Program-made: the position numbers and the translations under genes
Shown here: in pieces, positions 1-8,346 of the stretch
Layout: each line of letters starts with the position of its first letter
Numbering within the stretch: position 1 is the first letter of the stretch
The notes under the pieces: generated by a model
What the model was told of the DNA's origin: nothing
The model's input: only the letters and a program-made list of their open reading frames with translations
The model's database searches: none
From: a virus
DNA: 28,895 nucleotides
IMG/VR virus record: IMGVR_UViG_3300047200_000163
Location: 1-28,895 of that record
Direction: 5' to 3' (one strand)

Positions 1-1626
1 CTTGCCAAATCAGCAACAGATGACTTTGGGAAGTTTGTTGCTGAGAAACCGGGGCTGTTTTCCAAACTGGAAAGTGTTGTCAATGAGGCGAATTTTAGTA
101 AGATGGATGCAGCACAGTTGAGAAGTATGCTTGGGAATAAACAAGTATCTCCGGTGGAGATTGAGAATACGTTGGGAGGACTGAGGGGAACTGTTACTAA
201 GCCACAGGTAATGGAGGAGGTTGCGGGGAAAGGGATTAAGTTGGAGGATGTTGTTCTGAAGGAACAAAAACCTTTTTCTATGCAAGAGGAAAATCGTTTG
301 TTTGAGTTGTCTAACCAACAACGTGAGTTTAATACTGCGGAAATGCAGGAGTATGATAGGTTATACGGATTAGCAAATACTGCAGAGAATATGAAACCTA
401 AGTTCTCCTCATACCAAGAACCCGGAGCTGTGGAGGGGAGTTATAGAGAGATGTTTGTGACGGCTCCAAGTAAAGTAGCCAGCGAGTTTCATGATAAAGC
501 AATTAAGGGACTTAACGAACTTATGGAGTATCGTAAGTATAATGATTTAACTGCATATGAAGACAAAATAAAGAAGATAATGATTGCCGAGGAACATGGT
601 ATTGATCCTGATAAGTTTGATAAGTATATATCAGGAATGATAGATGCAGATGAAGCTGCAGGTATACGTTCTTGGAAAGACGGCCACTCCGCTTATTCAG
701 ACATACAGAATCCTATTGTCAGGATTAGGTATAATGACAGAGAAGTGGATGGAAAGAAGATTCTCTTCGTTGAGGAGATGCAGGGGCCTGCTGGGGATAC
801 GAAGTACGTAATTCCACTGTCTCCTGGAGATAATAGTAAATGGGTTACATCTCCGTTTGATACCAAGGGTGCAGCAGAGACTTATGCCAAGGAACATAAT
901 ATAGACTTATCCAGGATTAGTAAGTCTGTTGAAGGCGAACAAGGCAAAATGCCCCCGCACCTTCAGTCACGAATTTATGACATTGGTGTTAAGCGTGTTC
1001 TTGCTAAGGCAAAGGAAGAGGGGTATGATGGAGTTGCCTGGACAACGGGGGAGATGCAGGCTGAAAGGTATGATTTGAGTAAGCAGGTAGATAGGATTAT
1101 CCACTATAAAACTGGAGAAGATAAGTATCATGTGTTTGTGTACGCAAAAGGTGATACTGCTCTTTCAACTCGTCCACAATTTGGCAAGCAGGAGATTTCA
1201 TTAAAAGAAGTTGAGGATTTTGTAGGTAAGGAAATTGCTCAAAAAATTGCTAAGGGAGAAGGCGAAGCAACAGAGAATGGTATTAAACTAAGTGGACTTG
1301 ACCTCAAGGTCGGCGGGGAAGGCCTGAAGTCTGTCTATGACAAAACACTGCCTGAGAAGTTTAAGAAGTATGGGAAGGGGGAGGTGGGGAAGGTTGGTAT
1401 ATCTACCATTAAAGAAACTATGATTGATACTCCAGGAGGAGTTAATTTAACTTCTAAAGTTGAAGATGTCCCCGTCCACTATATCCCAATCAAGAAGGAA
1501 ACTCCTTCTCGTTACCCTATTTATAGTGCCCTTCCCCCACTTCTAGCTGCTGGATTGGGGGCGGAGCAGTATCAGTTGGGCAGGGAAGATGTTAAGGGGA
1601 ATAGAACAGCTAGGATGAGATGGTAA
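1..1626 (+). CDS. C-terminal part of a large phage polyvalent-type protein (5' end outside window)
   Basis: The reading frame is open from base 1, so the first visible ATG (103) is probably internal and the gene starts before the window; 541 residues are seen. The middle (about nt 760-1100) has VEEMQ, then a helical stretch ending in GYDGVAWTTGEMQAERYDLS. The end has YDKTLPEKFKKYGK followed by a VHYIPI strand. I recognise this order (EEIQ-type strand, WTTGEQQAERYDLS, FYDKxLPxxxxKYGKK) from the C-terminal domain of very large phage and mobile-element polyvalent proteins, which are thought to be injected with the DNA. Family assignment is from memory of the motif; the biochemical role is unknown. 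It lies just before the HNH gene (7-nt overlap) and the portal. No frameshift is seen in the visible part. Confidence 0.75.
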   Translation, partial: LAKSATDDFGKFVAEKPGLFSKLESVVNEANFSKMDAAQLRSMLGNKQVSPVEIENTLGGLRGTVTKPQVMEEVAGKGIKLEDVVLKEQKPFSMQEENRLFELSNQQREFNTAEMQEYDRLYGLANTAENMKPKFSSYQEPGAVEGSYREMFVTAPSKVASEFHDKAIKGLNELMEYRKYNDLTAYEDKIKKIMIAEEHGIDPDKFDKYISGMIDADEAAGIRSWKDGHSAYSDIQNPIVRIRYNDREVDGKKILFVEEMQGPAGDTKYVIPLSPGDNSKWVTSPFDTKGAAETYAKEHNIDLSRISKSVEGEQGKMPPHLQSRIYDIGVKRVLAKAKEEGYDGVAWTTGEMQAERYDLSKQVDRIIHYKTGEDKYHVFVYAKGDTALSTRPQFGKQEISLKEVEDFVGKEIAQKIAKGEGEATENGIKLSGLDLKVGGEGLKSVYDKTLPEKFKKYGKGEVGKVGISTIKETMIDTPGGVNLTSKVEDVPVHYIPIKKETPSRYPIYSALPPLLAAGLGAEQYQLGREDVKGNRTARMRW

Positions 1627-1883
1627 AGAATGTGTCAAAAATTGACATATCTCAAGGATGTGCCAGGTGTGGGGTATCATACAACCTTCATAGGCATCAC
1701 GTCACCTACAATCCCCCACACCTGGCCTTGCTATGTTTTAAGTGCCATAAGGCAATAACCTTTATAAACACGGTGGCTGCGAAGATGTTTGGGACGCATA
1801 AGAAGTATAAAACGAAGATGACTAATGTGGTCAGGTTAGCACTGTGGGGGGAGTTTATAAAAGGCAATCGTAAAGGGTTTTGA
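1620..1883 (+). CDS. Small HNH-like zinc-binding nuclease candidate
   Basis: 87 residues. C14-x2-C17, then H24-R-H26-H27, then C39-x2-C42-H43 make a compact treble-clef/HNH-like layout seen in short phage HNH endonucleases; the C-terminal half is basic. Nuclease activity is inferred from this layout, and the usual Asn is not obvious. The ATG at 1620 overlaps the upstream gene and has AGGA four bases before it. An alternative GTG at 1632 coincides with the first base of the dispersed palindrome, whose bases encode SKIDIS here. The CARCG and PPHLA codons also form a perfect 13-bp inverted repeat (1662-1674 with 1714-1726). It may be a free-standing mobile gene between the polyvalent gene and the portal, or a zinc-finger regulator. 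Confidence 0.6.
   Translation: MVKNVSKIDISQGCARCGVSYNLHRHHVTYNPPHLALLCFKCHKAITFINTVAAKMFGTHKKYKTKMTNVVRLALWGEFIKGNRKGF
1633..1654 (+). repeat. Dispersed palindromic element, copy R1
   Basis: TGTCA-AAAAT-TGACA followed by TATCTCA, 22 bp. It lies inside the first codons of the HNH-like gene, where it reads (V)SKIDIS if GTG 1632 is counted as its first codon. The arm, core and one-sided tail match four other copies in this window. Orientation is taken as plus, with the TATCTC tail on the right. Confidence 0.9.
1662..1726 (+). repeat. Perfect 13-bp inverted repeat within the HNH-like gene
   Basis: GCCAGGTGTGGGG at 1662-1674 and its exact reverse complement at 1714-1726 enclose 39 bases. The arms encode the zinc-knuckle residues ARCG and the PPHLA stretch. 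It begins eight bases after copy R1. No T-run follows, so it is not a standard terminator. It may fold as an mRNA stem-loop or be a structural end of a mobile gene. Confidence 0.75.
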
Positions 1884-1945
1884 CTTTGACCTTTGTTTTG
1901 TCTTTTGCCGTTGGTTTTCATGATGCGTTATACCAGAGGTAAACA

Positions 1946-3895
1946 ATGAACTTAACAGACGACAGTACTATCAAGACTAAGCCAGGTAGTTCTACCTTGG
2001 AATCAGACGAAGTCCTTGTGGCAAGGCTTCTTGAGTGGCTTAAGCTATCTGAGTCTTCTACCAGTGAGACAAACTGGAGAACAGAATCTAAAGAGGATTA
2101 CGACTTTTATAGTGGCAAGCAAGACGATGCTGAGGTCTTGGAAAGACTGGCTATAGCCAAGAGGCCAGCCTCAGTCTATAATGAGTGCAAGCCAAAGATA
2201 GACATGCTGATAGGCTTAGCCTCCCAGAACAGGAAAACTCCTTATGCCTTCCCCGTTGAGACTACTGACGAATCCCTAGCTGAGATTGCCAATGGAGCCC
2301 TCAAGCACTATAGGAGAATGGCCAGAGTTGCTAGGAATGAGATTGAATGCTTTGAGCATATGGCCAAGTCTGGCAGGAGTCTTCTGCATTTCTATATCTC
2401 TGGGGATGACCCCTTCAAGCCTGAAATCAAGTCCAAGAGAATTCATGGGAGGGACTTTTGGCTCGACCCCGTGAGTGTTGAGTACAATCAGGAAGATGCA
2501 AGGTTCATCTTTGTGGATAAGTGGTTTGATAAGGATGAATTTAAGTCCTTGTTCCCAGACATTAACATTGATGAACTAAGCCAGTTCTCCAAATCCCACC
2601 CTGATATGCCCCTGTTCTTCTCCCAGGAAAGGGAAAAGTATCGTGTTACTGAGTGCTGGTATCGTAAGTATGACGAAGTTTACTGGGTCATGAATCCTCT
2701 TACTCAGCGCAGTGAAGCCCTTACAAGAGGGGAGTATCTGAAGTTCAAACAGGCTGTCTCGCAGGGAATTAAGCTTCCCAACGGGCAGATGGTGCCGAAT
2801 GATGCAGCTAATAAGTACCAGAAAAGGTGGAGAAAGAATGTTTACTATTGCTTCTTCTCTGCTAACAGGGTTATAGCAAGGGGTCCAAGTCCTTATAAGC
2901 ACAATGAATTTCCTTATATTCTTTATGGGGCTTACAAGGATGATGATGAGAACAGGTGGTTTGGTGCATTATCTATGATGAAAGACCCCCAGAGGGGGAT
3001 CAATACTATGCGGAGGCAACTCCAGCATCTGCTTCAGACCTCCCCCAAGAACATACTTGTGCATGAAGTTGGAGCTGTGTTGGACATTGAGGCCTATGAG
3101 AAAAGGTCATCTGAGCCAGGATTTCATATGGAAGTGGCTCAGGGAGCTGTGTCAACAAAGAAACTTGATTTTACACAGCAACCTCAGATAAGCCCCGTCT
3201 ATGCTCAACTGTTTCAGATGGACAGCCAGACAATGAAGGACGCTTCGGGCATCCAAGATTCCCTCCTTGGAATCCAGACATCTTCCCGTGAGCCCGGCGT
3301 AACAGTACGCATGAGGCAAGAAACTGGTTTGGCTGTCCTATTCCTTATGTTTGACAATGCCAGGGAATCAAGGCTTCAGGGTGGAAGGCAACTGTTCTCG
3401 ATGATTCAGCAGTACATTACTGGTGAGGAGATTATCAGGATTGAAGGGGAAGAGGGAGCTAAGATGATTCAAATTAACTCCCAGAGAAACAAACAAGCCC
3501 CTGGATTTAATGATATCTCGGTTGGCAAATACGACCTTGTTATTGATGAGGCCCTGGAAAATGCCTCAATGAGGATGGCTACGCTGCAGATGTTGACTGA
3601 GTTCGGGCAACAGAATCCGGGTTCTATTCCTCCTGAGATGATTATAGAGTATTCGGACTTGCCCATGACTGCTAAGATTCAGGTCAAGAATTACAGGATG
3701 GAACAACAGCAAATTCAGCAACAGCAAGTGCAGCAGCAAATGGCTGTAGAACAGCAAAAGGTTGCGAGTGAAGAGAATCTTAAAAGGATGGAACTGGCAA
3801 TAGAAGAGCGGATAGCAGTAATGGAGGCCAATGTTAAACTGGCCATAGCGGAGATTGTTCAAGAGGGCAGGAAGACTGCTCAGAAAGGAAGTTAG
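1946..3895 (+). CDS. Portal protein, P22 type
   Basis: 649 residues, somewhat shorter than P22 gp1 (about 725). The N-terminal ATESKEDYDFYSGKQ-like region (W-x3-SKEDYDFYSG), the RP(A)SVYNECKPKIDMLIGLASQNRK stretch and the RxFWLDPVSVEYN strand follow the usual order of P22-like portals. The dodecameric ring forms the DNA channel at the capsid vertex and docks terminase and the adaptor. From about residue 585 it becomes very Gln-rich and then a charged helix to the end, consistent with a barrel or coiled-coil tail. The ATG at 1946 has AGAGG upstream. It precedes the scaffold by four bases. The terminase is not in the window and is presumably upstream. Confidence 0.9.
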   Translation: MNLTDDSTIKTKPGSSTLESDEVLVARLLEWLKLSESSTSETNWRTESKEDYDFYSGKQDDAEVLERLAIAKRPASVYNECKPKIDMLIGLASQNRKTPYAFPVETTDESLAEIANGALKHYRRMARVARNEIECFEHMAKSGRSLLHFYISGDDPFKPEIKSKRIHGRDFWLDPVSVEYNQEDARFIFVDKWFDKDEFKSLFPDINIDELSQFSKSHPDMPLFFSQEREKYRVTECWYRKYDEVYWVMNPLTQRSEALTRGEYLKFKQAVSQGIKLPNGQMVPNDAANKYQKRWRKNVYYCFFSANRVIARGPSPYKHNEFPYILYGAYKDDDENRWFGALSMMKDPQRGINTMRRQLQHLLQTSPKNILVHEVGAVLDIEAYEKRSSEPGFHMEVAQGAVSTKKLDFTQQPQISPVYAQLFQMDSQTMKDASGIQDSLLGIQTSSREPGVTVRMRQETGLAVLFLMFDNARESRLQGGRQLFSMIQQYITGEEIIRIEGEEGAKMIQINSQRNKQAPGFNDISVGKYDLVIDEALENASMRMATLQMLTEFGQQNPGSIPPEMIIEYSDLPMTAKIQVKNYRMEQQQIQQQQVQQQMAVEQQKVASEENLKRMELAIEERIAVMEANVKLAIAEIVQEGRKTAQKGS

Positions 3896-3899
3896 TAAG

Positions 3900-4787
3900 A
3901 TGGGTTTTACCACTGAAGAATTGATGGAACTGCAGAATGAAGTTGAAGCGGAAGGTGGATTTCCTCCCGCTGATGAATCGTCTGAGGGTTCTGATGTTGT
4001 TAAGGTCATCCCAGATGGCTCTGAAAAAGACGAGACAAAGGACAAGGTAGACGAGAAAAAGGCTGAAGACAAAGTTGTTAAACCCGTTGAGGGTGATGTG
4101 AAGAAACCCTTAGAAAAGGAAGGCGAGGTTGATGAGACTTATGAACTTCGAGAATCCAATAGAAAACTCCAGGCAAAATTGGAAAGAGTTTCCTCTGAGT
4201 ATGAAAGGCTAAATAAGGTCCTTAAGGACAAAGGCCTTGTGGATGAAGAGGATGAGAAGGGCCGAAAGGATCAGGAAGACGCTGCAAGGGCTAGTTATAA
4301 TGCCAGGATGGAGAAGTTGTCTGAGATAGTCGAGGTTATGGCGGTTAATCCTAAGTATGAGGATGTGACTGAAGTTTGTTCTCAGAAGAACTTTGATGAT
4401 ATGTTCAGTGCAATGGCCCGATTCTATGTCAGCAAACAGGGTGGGGACTTTGATGAGACTTTGACTCAGGTTGAGAAACAGGTTTGGAGTTTGCCAAATC
4501 CTTACAAGTACATGTATGATATGGTTAAGAAATATCATCCATCTTACGTTAAGGATGAGGGTGTAAAGGATTCTAAGAAAGATGATAAGGTTGAGGGCAA
4601 AGGGGAGAAAAAGGAGCCCGCTCCTGCTGCCCCCTCGTTGCAGGACCTTCCCGGAGGTGATGGAAAGGGTGAATCTGGTGGTTGGACTGATGAACGCATC
4701 ACCAACCTTGATGAGGATGAGTTGTTTGAATTTAAGAAAGAGCACCCCAAGATTTACGCTAGTTATCTTAGGGGCGAACTAAAATGA
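3900..4787 (+). CDS. Capsid scaffolding protein
   Basis: 295 residues, close to the P22 scaffold (303). It is highly charged, with Glu/Asp/Lys runs through the first 100 residues, a predicted coiled coil around residues 75-110 and low hydrophobicity. It ends in a short helical segment with basic residues (FKKEHPKIYASYLRG), comparable with the coat-binding helix-turn-helix at the end of P22 gp8. The assignment rests on composition, size and position between portal and coat, not on a conserved motif. I chose ATG 3900, which has AGGAAG eight bases upstream; a longer TTG start at 3855 would overlap the portal and lacks a ribosome site. Its stop overlaps the next gene's start by four bases (ATGA). 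Confidence 0.8.
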   Translation: MGFTTEELMELQNEVEAEGGFPPADESSEGSDVVKVIPDGSEKDETKDKVDEKKAEDKVVKPVEGDVKKPLEKEGEVDETYELRESNRKLQAKLERVSSEYERLNKVLKDKGLVDEEDEKGRKDQEDAARASYNARMEKLSEIVEVMAVNPKYEDVTEVCSQKNFDDMFSAMARFYVSKQGGDFDETLTQVEKQVWSLPNPYKYMYDMVKKYHPSYVKDEGVKDSKKDDKVEGKGEKKEPAPAAPSLQDLPGGDGKGESGGWTDERITNLDEDELFEFKKEHPKIYASYLRGELK

Positions 4788-5248
4788 CAATACTAGAACT
4801 TAAGGTTGGTGGCCTTAGTCAAGGAACTAATCGTAAAACCATTGAGTTTTACATTGACGGAAATGGCTGTTTTATATGTACCTCGCATAATGTGCATCAT
4901 TCTGGTTATCCTCAGATATTTCATAATGGAAGGGTGACGAGTATAACAAGGATGATTATGGAAACTAGATACGGCAGAAAACTAGAAAGAGAAATATCTG
5001 TTATTCATAATTGTGATAATAAGTTGTGTATAAACCCTGATCATATTAGAGTGGGTACACAACAAGACAACATGATCGACTGCAGAAACAAGATGAGAAT
5101 AACAGGTCAAAAACTTTCTGATAGTGATGTAGAATCTGTCCGTGAGTTATATAAAACAGGAAATTTTTCACAGAGAATACTTGGTACTCGTTTTGGCGTT
5201 GGCCAGGATCAGATATCAAGAATAGTTAATTTCAAAAGGTGGAGGTGA
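4784..5248 (+). CDS. HNH homing endonuclease with C-terminal helix-turn-helix
   Basis: 154 residues. The catalytic pattern is V-I-H75-N76-C-D-N-K-L-C-I-N84-P-D-H87-I, followed by GTQQDNM, which is the classic HNH_3 layout of phage free-standing homing enzymes. Residues about 110-148 (LSDSDVESVRELY through FGVGQDQISRIV) look like a helix-turn-helix DNA-binding module. Such enzymes nick or cut alleles lacking the gene and spread by repair. It is placed between scaffold and coat, translationally coupled to the scaffold by an ATGA overlap, and its last codons contain the coat gene's ribosome site. The insertion is precise and leaves both neighbours intact, as expected for a homing gene that targets the adjoining coat or scaffold DNA. 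Confidence 0.88.
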   Translation: MTILELKVGGLSQGTNRKTIEFYIDGNGCFICTSHNVHHSGYPQIFHNGRVTSITRMIMETRYGRKLEREISVIHNCDNKLCINPDHIRVGTQQDNMIDCRNKMRITGQKLSDSDVESVRELYKTGNFSQRILGTRFGVGQDQISRIVNFKRWR

Positions 5249-5252
5249 CATT

Positions 5253-6311
5253 GTGGCTGGTTATCCAAAAACTACATTCGTTACGAGTGATAATTTAACT
5301 CGTAAGAAATGGGCAAGAGAACTTTTTAGTGTTCTGCTCCCCGCAACGGAGTTTAATGATCTCATTGGTAAGGATACTAATGCGATTATTCAGATGCGGA
5401 CAGAACTTGCAAAAGGTGAGGGGGATGTTATTAAGTTTGGTATTAGACTTCCCCTGTCAGGTACTGGCGTTCAGGGTAATGACCCTGTGGAAGGTAACGA
5501 AGAGAAACTGATCTTCAAAGACTTCTCTGTTACGATTGAGGAATTGAACCACGCAGTTGATACTGGTGGTAAGATGGAGGAACAGAGAATTCCTTATAAC
5601 CTTATCCAGGAAGGCAAGAATGGTCTTCAGGATTGGTGGGCAGCGAAGTTGAGTGATTATGCATTTGCTGTTCTGTGCGGGGATACGAGTTTTAATATGG
5701 TTGCTGGCAAGGGCGATTTCGGTACGGCTATTGCGGCATCAGACACGAATCATGTTCTGCGTGTTAATGATGCAGCAACTGATGCAGCCATGACAAGTGC
5801 TGATGTTATGGACCTGACCTTCCTTGATAGGATGAAACAACTTGCAGAAATGCCAACAGGAACGAATTGCTACAAGGTTCGTCCGCTTGTTATTGGAGGG
5901 AAAAAGTACTTCAGGATTATCCTGCATACCTATTGTTTTGACGCCCTTCGTCAGAATACTAACGTTGGCCAGTGGGGAGATTTGCTTCGCAGTGCTAACA
6001 AACTTGCTCAGCCCAATGTTGAGATTGAGTATAATGGTATGCTGGTGTCGAAGTCAGAAAGAATCAGAAAGAGCCCCACTAATTCAAGTGTTTATCGTAA
6101 TCTGCTTCTGGGTGCTCAGGCGGCTGTGTTTGCGTGGGGTGGAGCTGGTGACAGCAAATCCACTACAATGGCGTTTGTTCCTTATCAGAAGGATGCAAAT
6201 CGCTTCATGATGGTCCGAGGTGGGGGTATCTTTGGTATGGCTAAGACCACGTTCGCCTCTAAGGACTATGGTATTATCACTGGCTGTGCCTATGGCTCAG
6301 TGCTTGCGTAG
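5253..6311 (+). CDS. Major capsid protein, N4-gp56 type
   Basis: 352 residues. The N-terminus has LTRKKWARELF, then LLPATEFNDLIGK, then GDVIKFGIRLPLSGTGV, and IEELNHAVDTGGKMEEQR, in the order I recognise from N4-gp56-family (DUF4043) phage coats. It forms the icosahedral shell. The GTG at 5253 is preceded by GGAGG with seven bases of spacing; this site lies inside the last codons of the HNH gene, so coat translation starts right after that gene. Portal, scaffold and coat in this order, with the adaptor downstream, support the call. No transmembrane or protease-cleavage signal is visible. Confidence 0.92.
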   Translation: MAGYPKTTFVTSDNLTRKKWARELFSVLLPATEFNDLIGKDTNAIIQMRTELAKGEGDVIKFGIRLPLSGTGVQGNDPVEGNEEKLIFKDFSVTIEELNHAVDTGGKMEEQRIPYNLIQEGKNGLQDWWAAKLSDYAFAVLCGDTSFNMVAGKGDFGTAIAASDTNHVLRVNDAATDAAMTSADVMDLTFLDRMKQLAEMPTGTNCYKVRPLVIGGKKYFRIILHTYCFDALRQNTNVGQWGDLLRSANKLAQPNVEIEYNGMLVSKSERIRKSPTNSSVYRNLLLGAQAAVFAWGGAGDSKSTTMAFVPYQKDANRFMMVRGGGIFGMAKTTFASKDYGIITGCAYGSVLA

Positions 6312-6322
6312 GGAGGTTTAAG

Positions 6323-6733
6323 ATGGCTACTGATTTTTATACCAACGCTTTTGCTGATAACTTTAGGCTTGCCAAATCGAGGATTATTGTGAGTCCCGCG
6401 ACAGCAACCTTTAATGTTATCAGGGTTCCCAAGTATGCCTTTGTGTCTGATGTGTGGCTTCAAGTTGTTATTGCTACGAATGTGGAGCCTGATAATTGTT
6501 CTGTGGGTTGGAGTGGTAATGCAGATACGGCAGTTACTAATGGGTTTATTACTATAGAGACAGCTGACCCCCGAACCACAGGACTTAAAAGGGCGCAGAA
6601 GGATACTCTGACGACTTTTCAGGGTAAGTATTTTAGTGGTGGTAGTGGCGTGATTACATTCACTTTTGATGATGGTGCTGCTACTACTTTGGGTTCTTAT
6701 ATTGTGTTTGCACAGTACACCGTTGTTCATTAA
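6323..6733 (+). CDS. Probable virion protein, beta-rich (head decoration candidate)
   Basis: 136 residues with GGGAGG before the ATG. It is rich in alternating hydrophobic residues with Ser, Thr and Gly, and has a segment FNVIRVPKYAFVSDVWLQV that resembles small beta-sandwich head or tail proteins found next to N4-gp56-type coats. There are no catalytic motifs, no signal peptide and no cysteine apart from one. Its position directly after the coat suggests an abundant virion component such as a decoration protein. This function is an inference from place and composition only. Confidence 0.75.
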   Translation: MATDFYTNAFADNFRLAKSRIIVSPATATFNVIRVPKYAFVSDVWLQVVIATNVEPDNCSVGWSGNADTAVTNGFITIETADPRTTGLKRAQKDTLTTFQGKYFSGGSGVITFTFDDGAATTLGSYIVFAQYTVVH

Positions 6734-6745
6734 GGAGGAGTTAAA

Positions 6746-7273
6746 ATGGCTACAGCAACTATTGCGGATTATAGAAGGACTGATCAAAGATGTAATGCGC
6801 TGGAAAATCCTTTCTGGATTACGTCAGCGATTGTGGATGGTGCGGCAGTTTCGGGCCTCAAGGATAAGGCTTGTATTTTGTTCAGTTTTCCTGTGGCGGG
6901 TCAGAAGATTATCATTCATGACTTTGCACTGGAAATTATTACTGGATTTACTGCTGCGACAGTTATGGAAGTGGGGAGTTATACACTTGCTACCAGTGAC
7001 GCTATGACGACAGGGGAGTTGGCAACCTTGGTTGAGGCGGACGAATATCTTGCTCATGGGGATATTACAGCGACAGCAGCAGCTTGGTATTATGCAGATA
7101 GTGGTAGTCACTTTTTGACTGCCAAAGCTGCAGGTACGCATGTTGCAACGGCTAATCTTATTACTGGTGCTGCAACAGTGGTGCCTTGTATTGCAATTAC
7201 CCCGACCATTGCAACTATCATTATTGGGCAGGCTCAGTTGCACGTGTTGATTTCTATTGTCCCCGGAACCTAG
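6746..7273 (+). CDS. Tandem virion paralogue 1 of 3
   Basis: 175 residues; GGAGGAG lies just before the ATG. It shares with the next two genes an N-terminal DYRRTD block (residues 8-13), PFWITS (about 22-27), FSFPVAGQ (46-53) followed by a strand of Ile, and a closing segment with IIIGQAQLHVLISIVPG. No enzyme motif is visible. Beta-rich content and the place after the coat suggest a capsid or tail decoration protein. All three copies are intact, with their own ribosome sites, so this is a diverged gene family and not a broken duplication. Confidence 0.78.
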   Translation: MATATIADYRRTDQRCNALENPFWITSAIVDGAAVSGLKDKACILFSFPVAGQKIIIHDFALEIITGFTAATVMEVGSYTLATSDAMTTGELATLVEADEYLAHGDITATAAAWYYADSGSHFLTAKAAGTHVATANLITGAATVVPCIAITPTIATIIIGQAQLHVLISIVPGT

Positions 7274-7282
7274 GAGGATGAA

Positions 7283-7801
7283 ATGAGTGTTACCATTCAG
7301 GATTATAGACGAACAGATCTTCGAATGGATGTGAGTGGAGACCCTTTCTGGATTGTCTCAAAGGTCGTTGATGGCCATGAGGTATCTGGGTTAAAGGGTA
7401 AAGCTTGTGTTTTATTCTCCTTTCCCGTGGCGGGTCAGCAAATTATCATTCGTGAGGTTGTGGTTAAGATTACAAGGGCTTTTACAGTAGGTACGACCTT
7501 GGAACTTGGAACCTATACTCTTGCGACTGATAGTGTGGAGACTGGGGGTGTGGCGACTGCAGAGCATGATGATGCTTATATTGAAGTGGCAGATATTACC
7601 CCCACCATAGTTGGCTATTATTACCCCACTACGGGAGACTTTGCGGATGCTCGAGGGTCTGGAGTGACTGTTGGTGGAAGTAACTTGATTGTGGGGGCAA
7701 GTACTAGTGTCCCTGCAGTTGTGTTGACTCCTAAGATCTCAACAATAATCATCGGACAGGCACAAGTTTTAATGCTTGTCTGTATTGTGCCTGGGTCATA
7801 G
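7283..7801 (+). CDS. Tandem virion paralogue 2 of 3
   Basis: 172 residues, separated from paralogue 1 by nine bases that hold a GGAGG site. It is the closest relative of paralogue 1: DYRRTD at residues 7-12, PFWIVS at 21-26, VSGLKGKAC and FSFPVAGQ at 45-52, and the end IIIGQAQVLMLVCIVPGS. The central region differs most. Role unknown; inferred virion component. Confidence 0.78.
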   Translation: MSVTIQDYRRTDLRMDVSGDPFWIVSKVVDGHEVSGLKGKACVLFSFPVAGQQIIIREVVVKITRAFTVGTTLELGTYTLATDSVETGGVATAEHDDAYIEVADITPTIVGYYYPTTGDFADARGSGVTVGGSNLIVGASTSVPAVVLTPKISTIIIGQAQVLMLVCIVPGS

Positions 7802-7810
7802 GAGGTTAAA

Positions 7811-8332
7811 ATGGCAGTTGACGTTATCAGAGATTTAAGGGCGGGTTCACGAAGAACAAATATTGTTGGGGCTCCGTTCTGGATTACCAGTGATACTATG
7901 GATGCTGCAGGGACTACTATTGATGATAAGGCTGTTATCATCTTTAGTTTTCCTGTGGCGGGGCAGCAGATTATTCTCATGCAGTTTGTTACAGAAGTAC
8001 TGACCAATTTTACGGCTGGTTCATCAGCAACTATTGGTTATTACTCTTTGGCTACAGATGATGTTACTGTAGGTGGTGTAGCAACTCTTGTCGATGTTGA
8101 TAAGGTTGAGGCATCAGGAGCAACCTATACAACTGCTGCGATTTACTATAGTGCAACTGGGGATGCTCTTGCTAAGAAGATACTTGGAATTCCAACAGCA
8201 GCCAATGATTTAATTATAGGCGCAGCTACAACTGTTCCAGCCATTTGTGCTACGTTTGGAAATGCTGGAACTATTTCTGGTGGAAAGTGTAGATACCACG
8301 CACTGATTGCCGTAGTGCCTGGAACATATTAA
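7811..8332 (+). CDS. Tandem virion paralogue 3 of 3
   Basis: 173 residues, nine bases after paralogue 2, again with GGAGG. It keeps PFWITS (22-27), FSFPVAGQ (45-52) and an ending with YHALIAVVPGTY, but the DYRRTD block is weaker (DLRAGSRR) and the remainder is clearly more diverged. It is therefore the outlying member of the set. The three could form a heteromeric or layered decoration; this is inference. Confidence 0.78.
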   Translation: MAVDVIRDLRAGSRRTNIVGAPFWITSDTMDAAGTTIDDKAVIIFSFPVAGQQIILMQFVTEVLTNFTAGSSATIGYYSLATDDVTVGGVATLVDVDKVEASGATYTTAAIYYSATGDALAKKILGIPTAANDLIIGAATTVPAICATFGNAGTISGGKCRYHALIAVVPGTY

Positions 8333-8346
8333 CAGGAGGAAATGAA

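Noticed and set aside
1884-1945. Promoter in the gap before the portal (TTGACC region)
   Set aside because: No convincing -10 at a proper distance.
3855-3899. Longer scaffold start at TTG 3855
   Set aside because: No ribosome site, 41-base overlap with the portal, and ATG 3900 has a well-spaced AGGAAG.
3566-4072. Minus-strand ORF of 168 residues, and similar ones at 6290, 7621 and 4209
   Set aside because: Low-complexity shadows of purine-rich plus-strand genes (runs of Ser, Leu, Pro), with no ribosome sites.
6746-8332. Tandem paralogues as an assembly duplication artefact
   Set aside because: The three copies are strongly diverged in sequence and each has its own start, stop and ribosome site.
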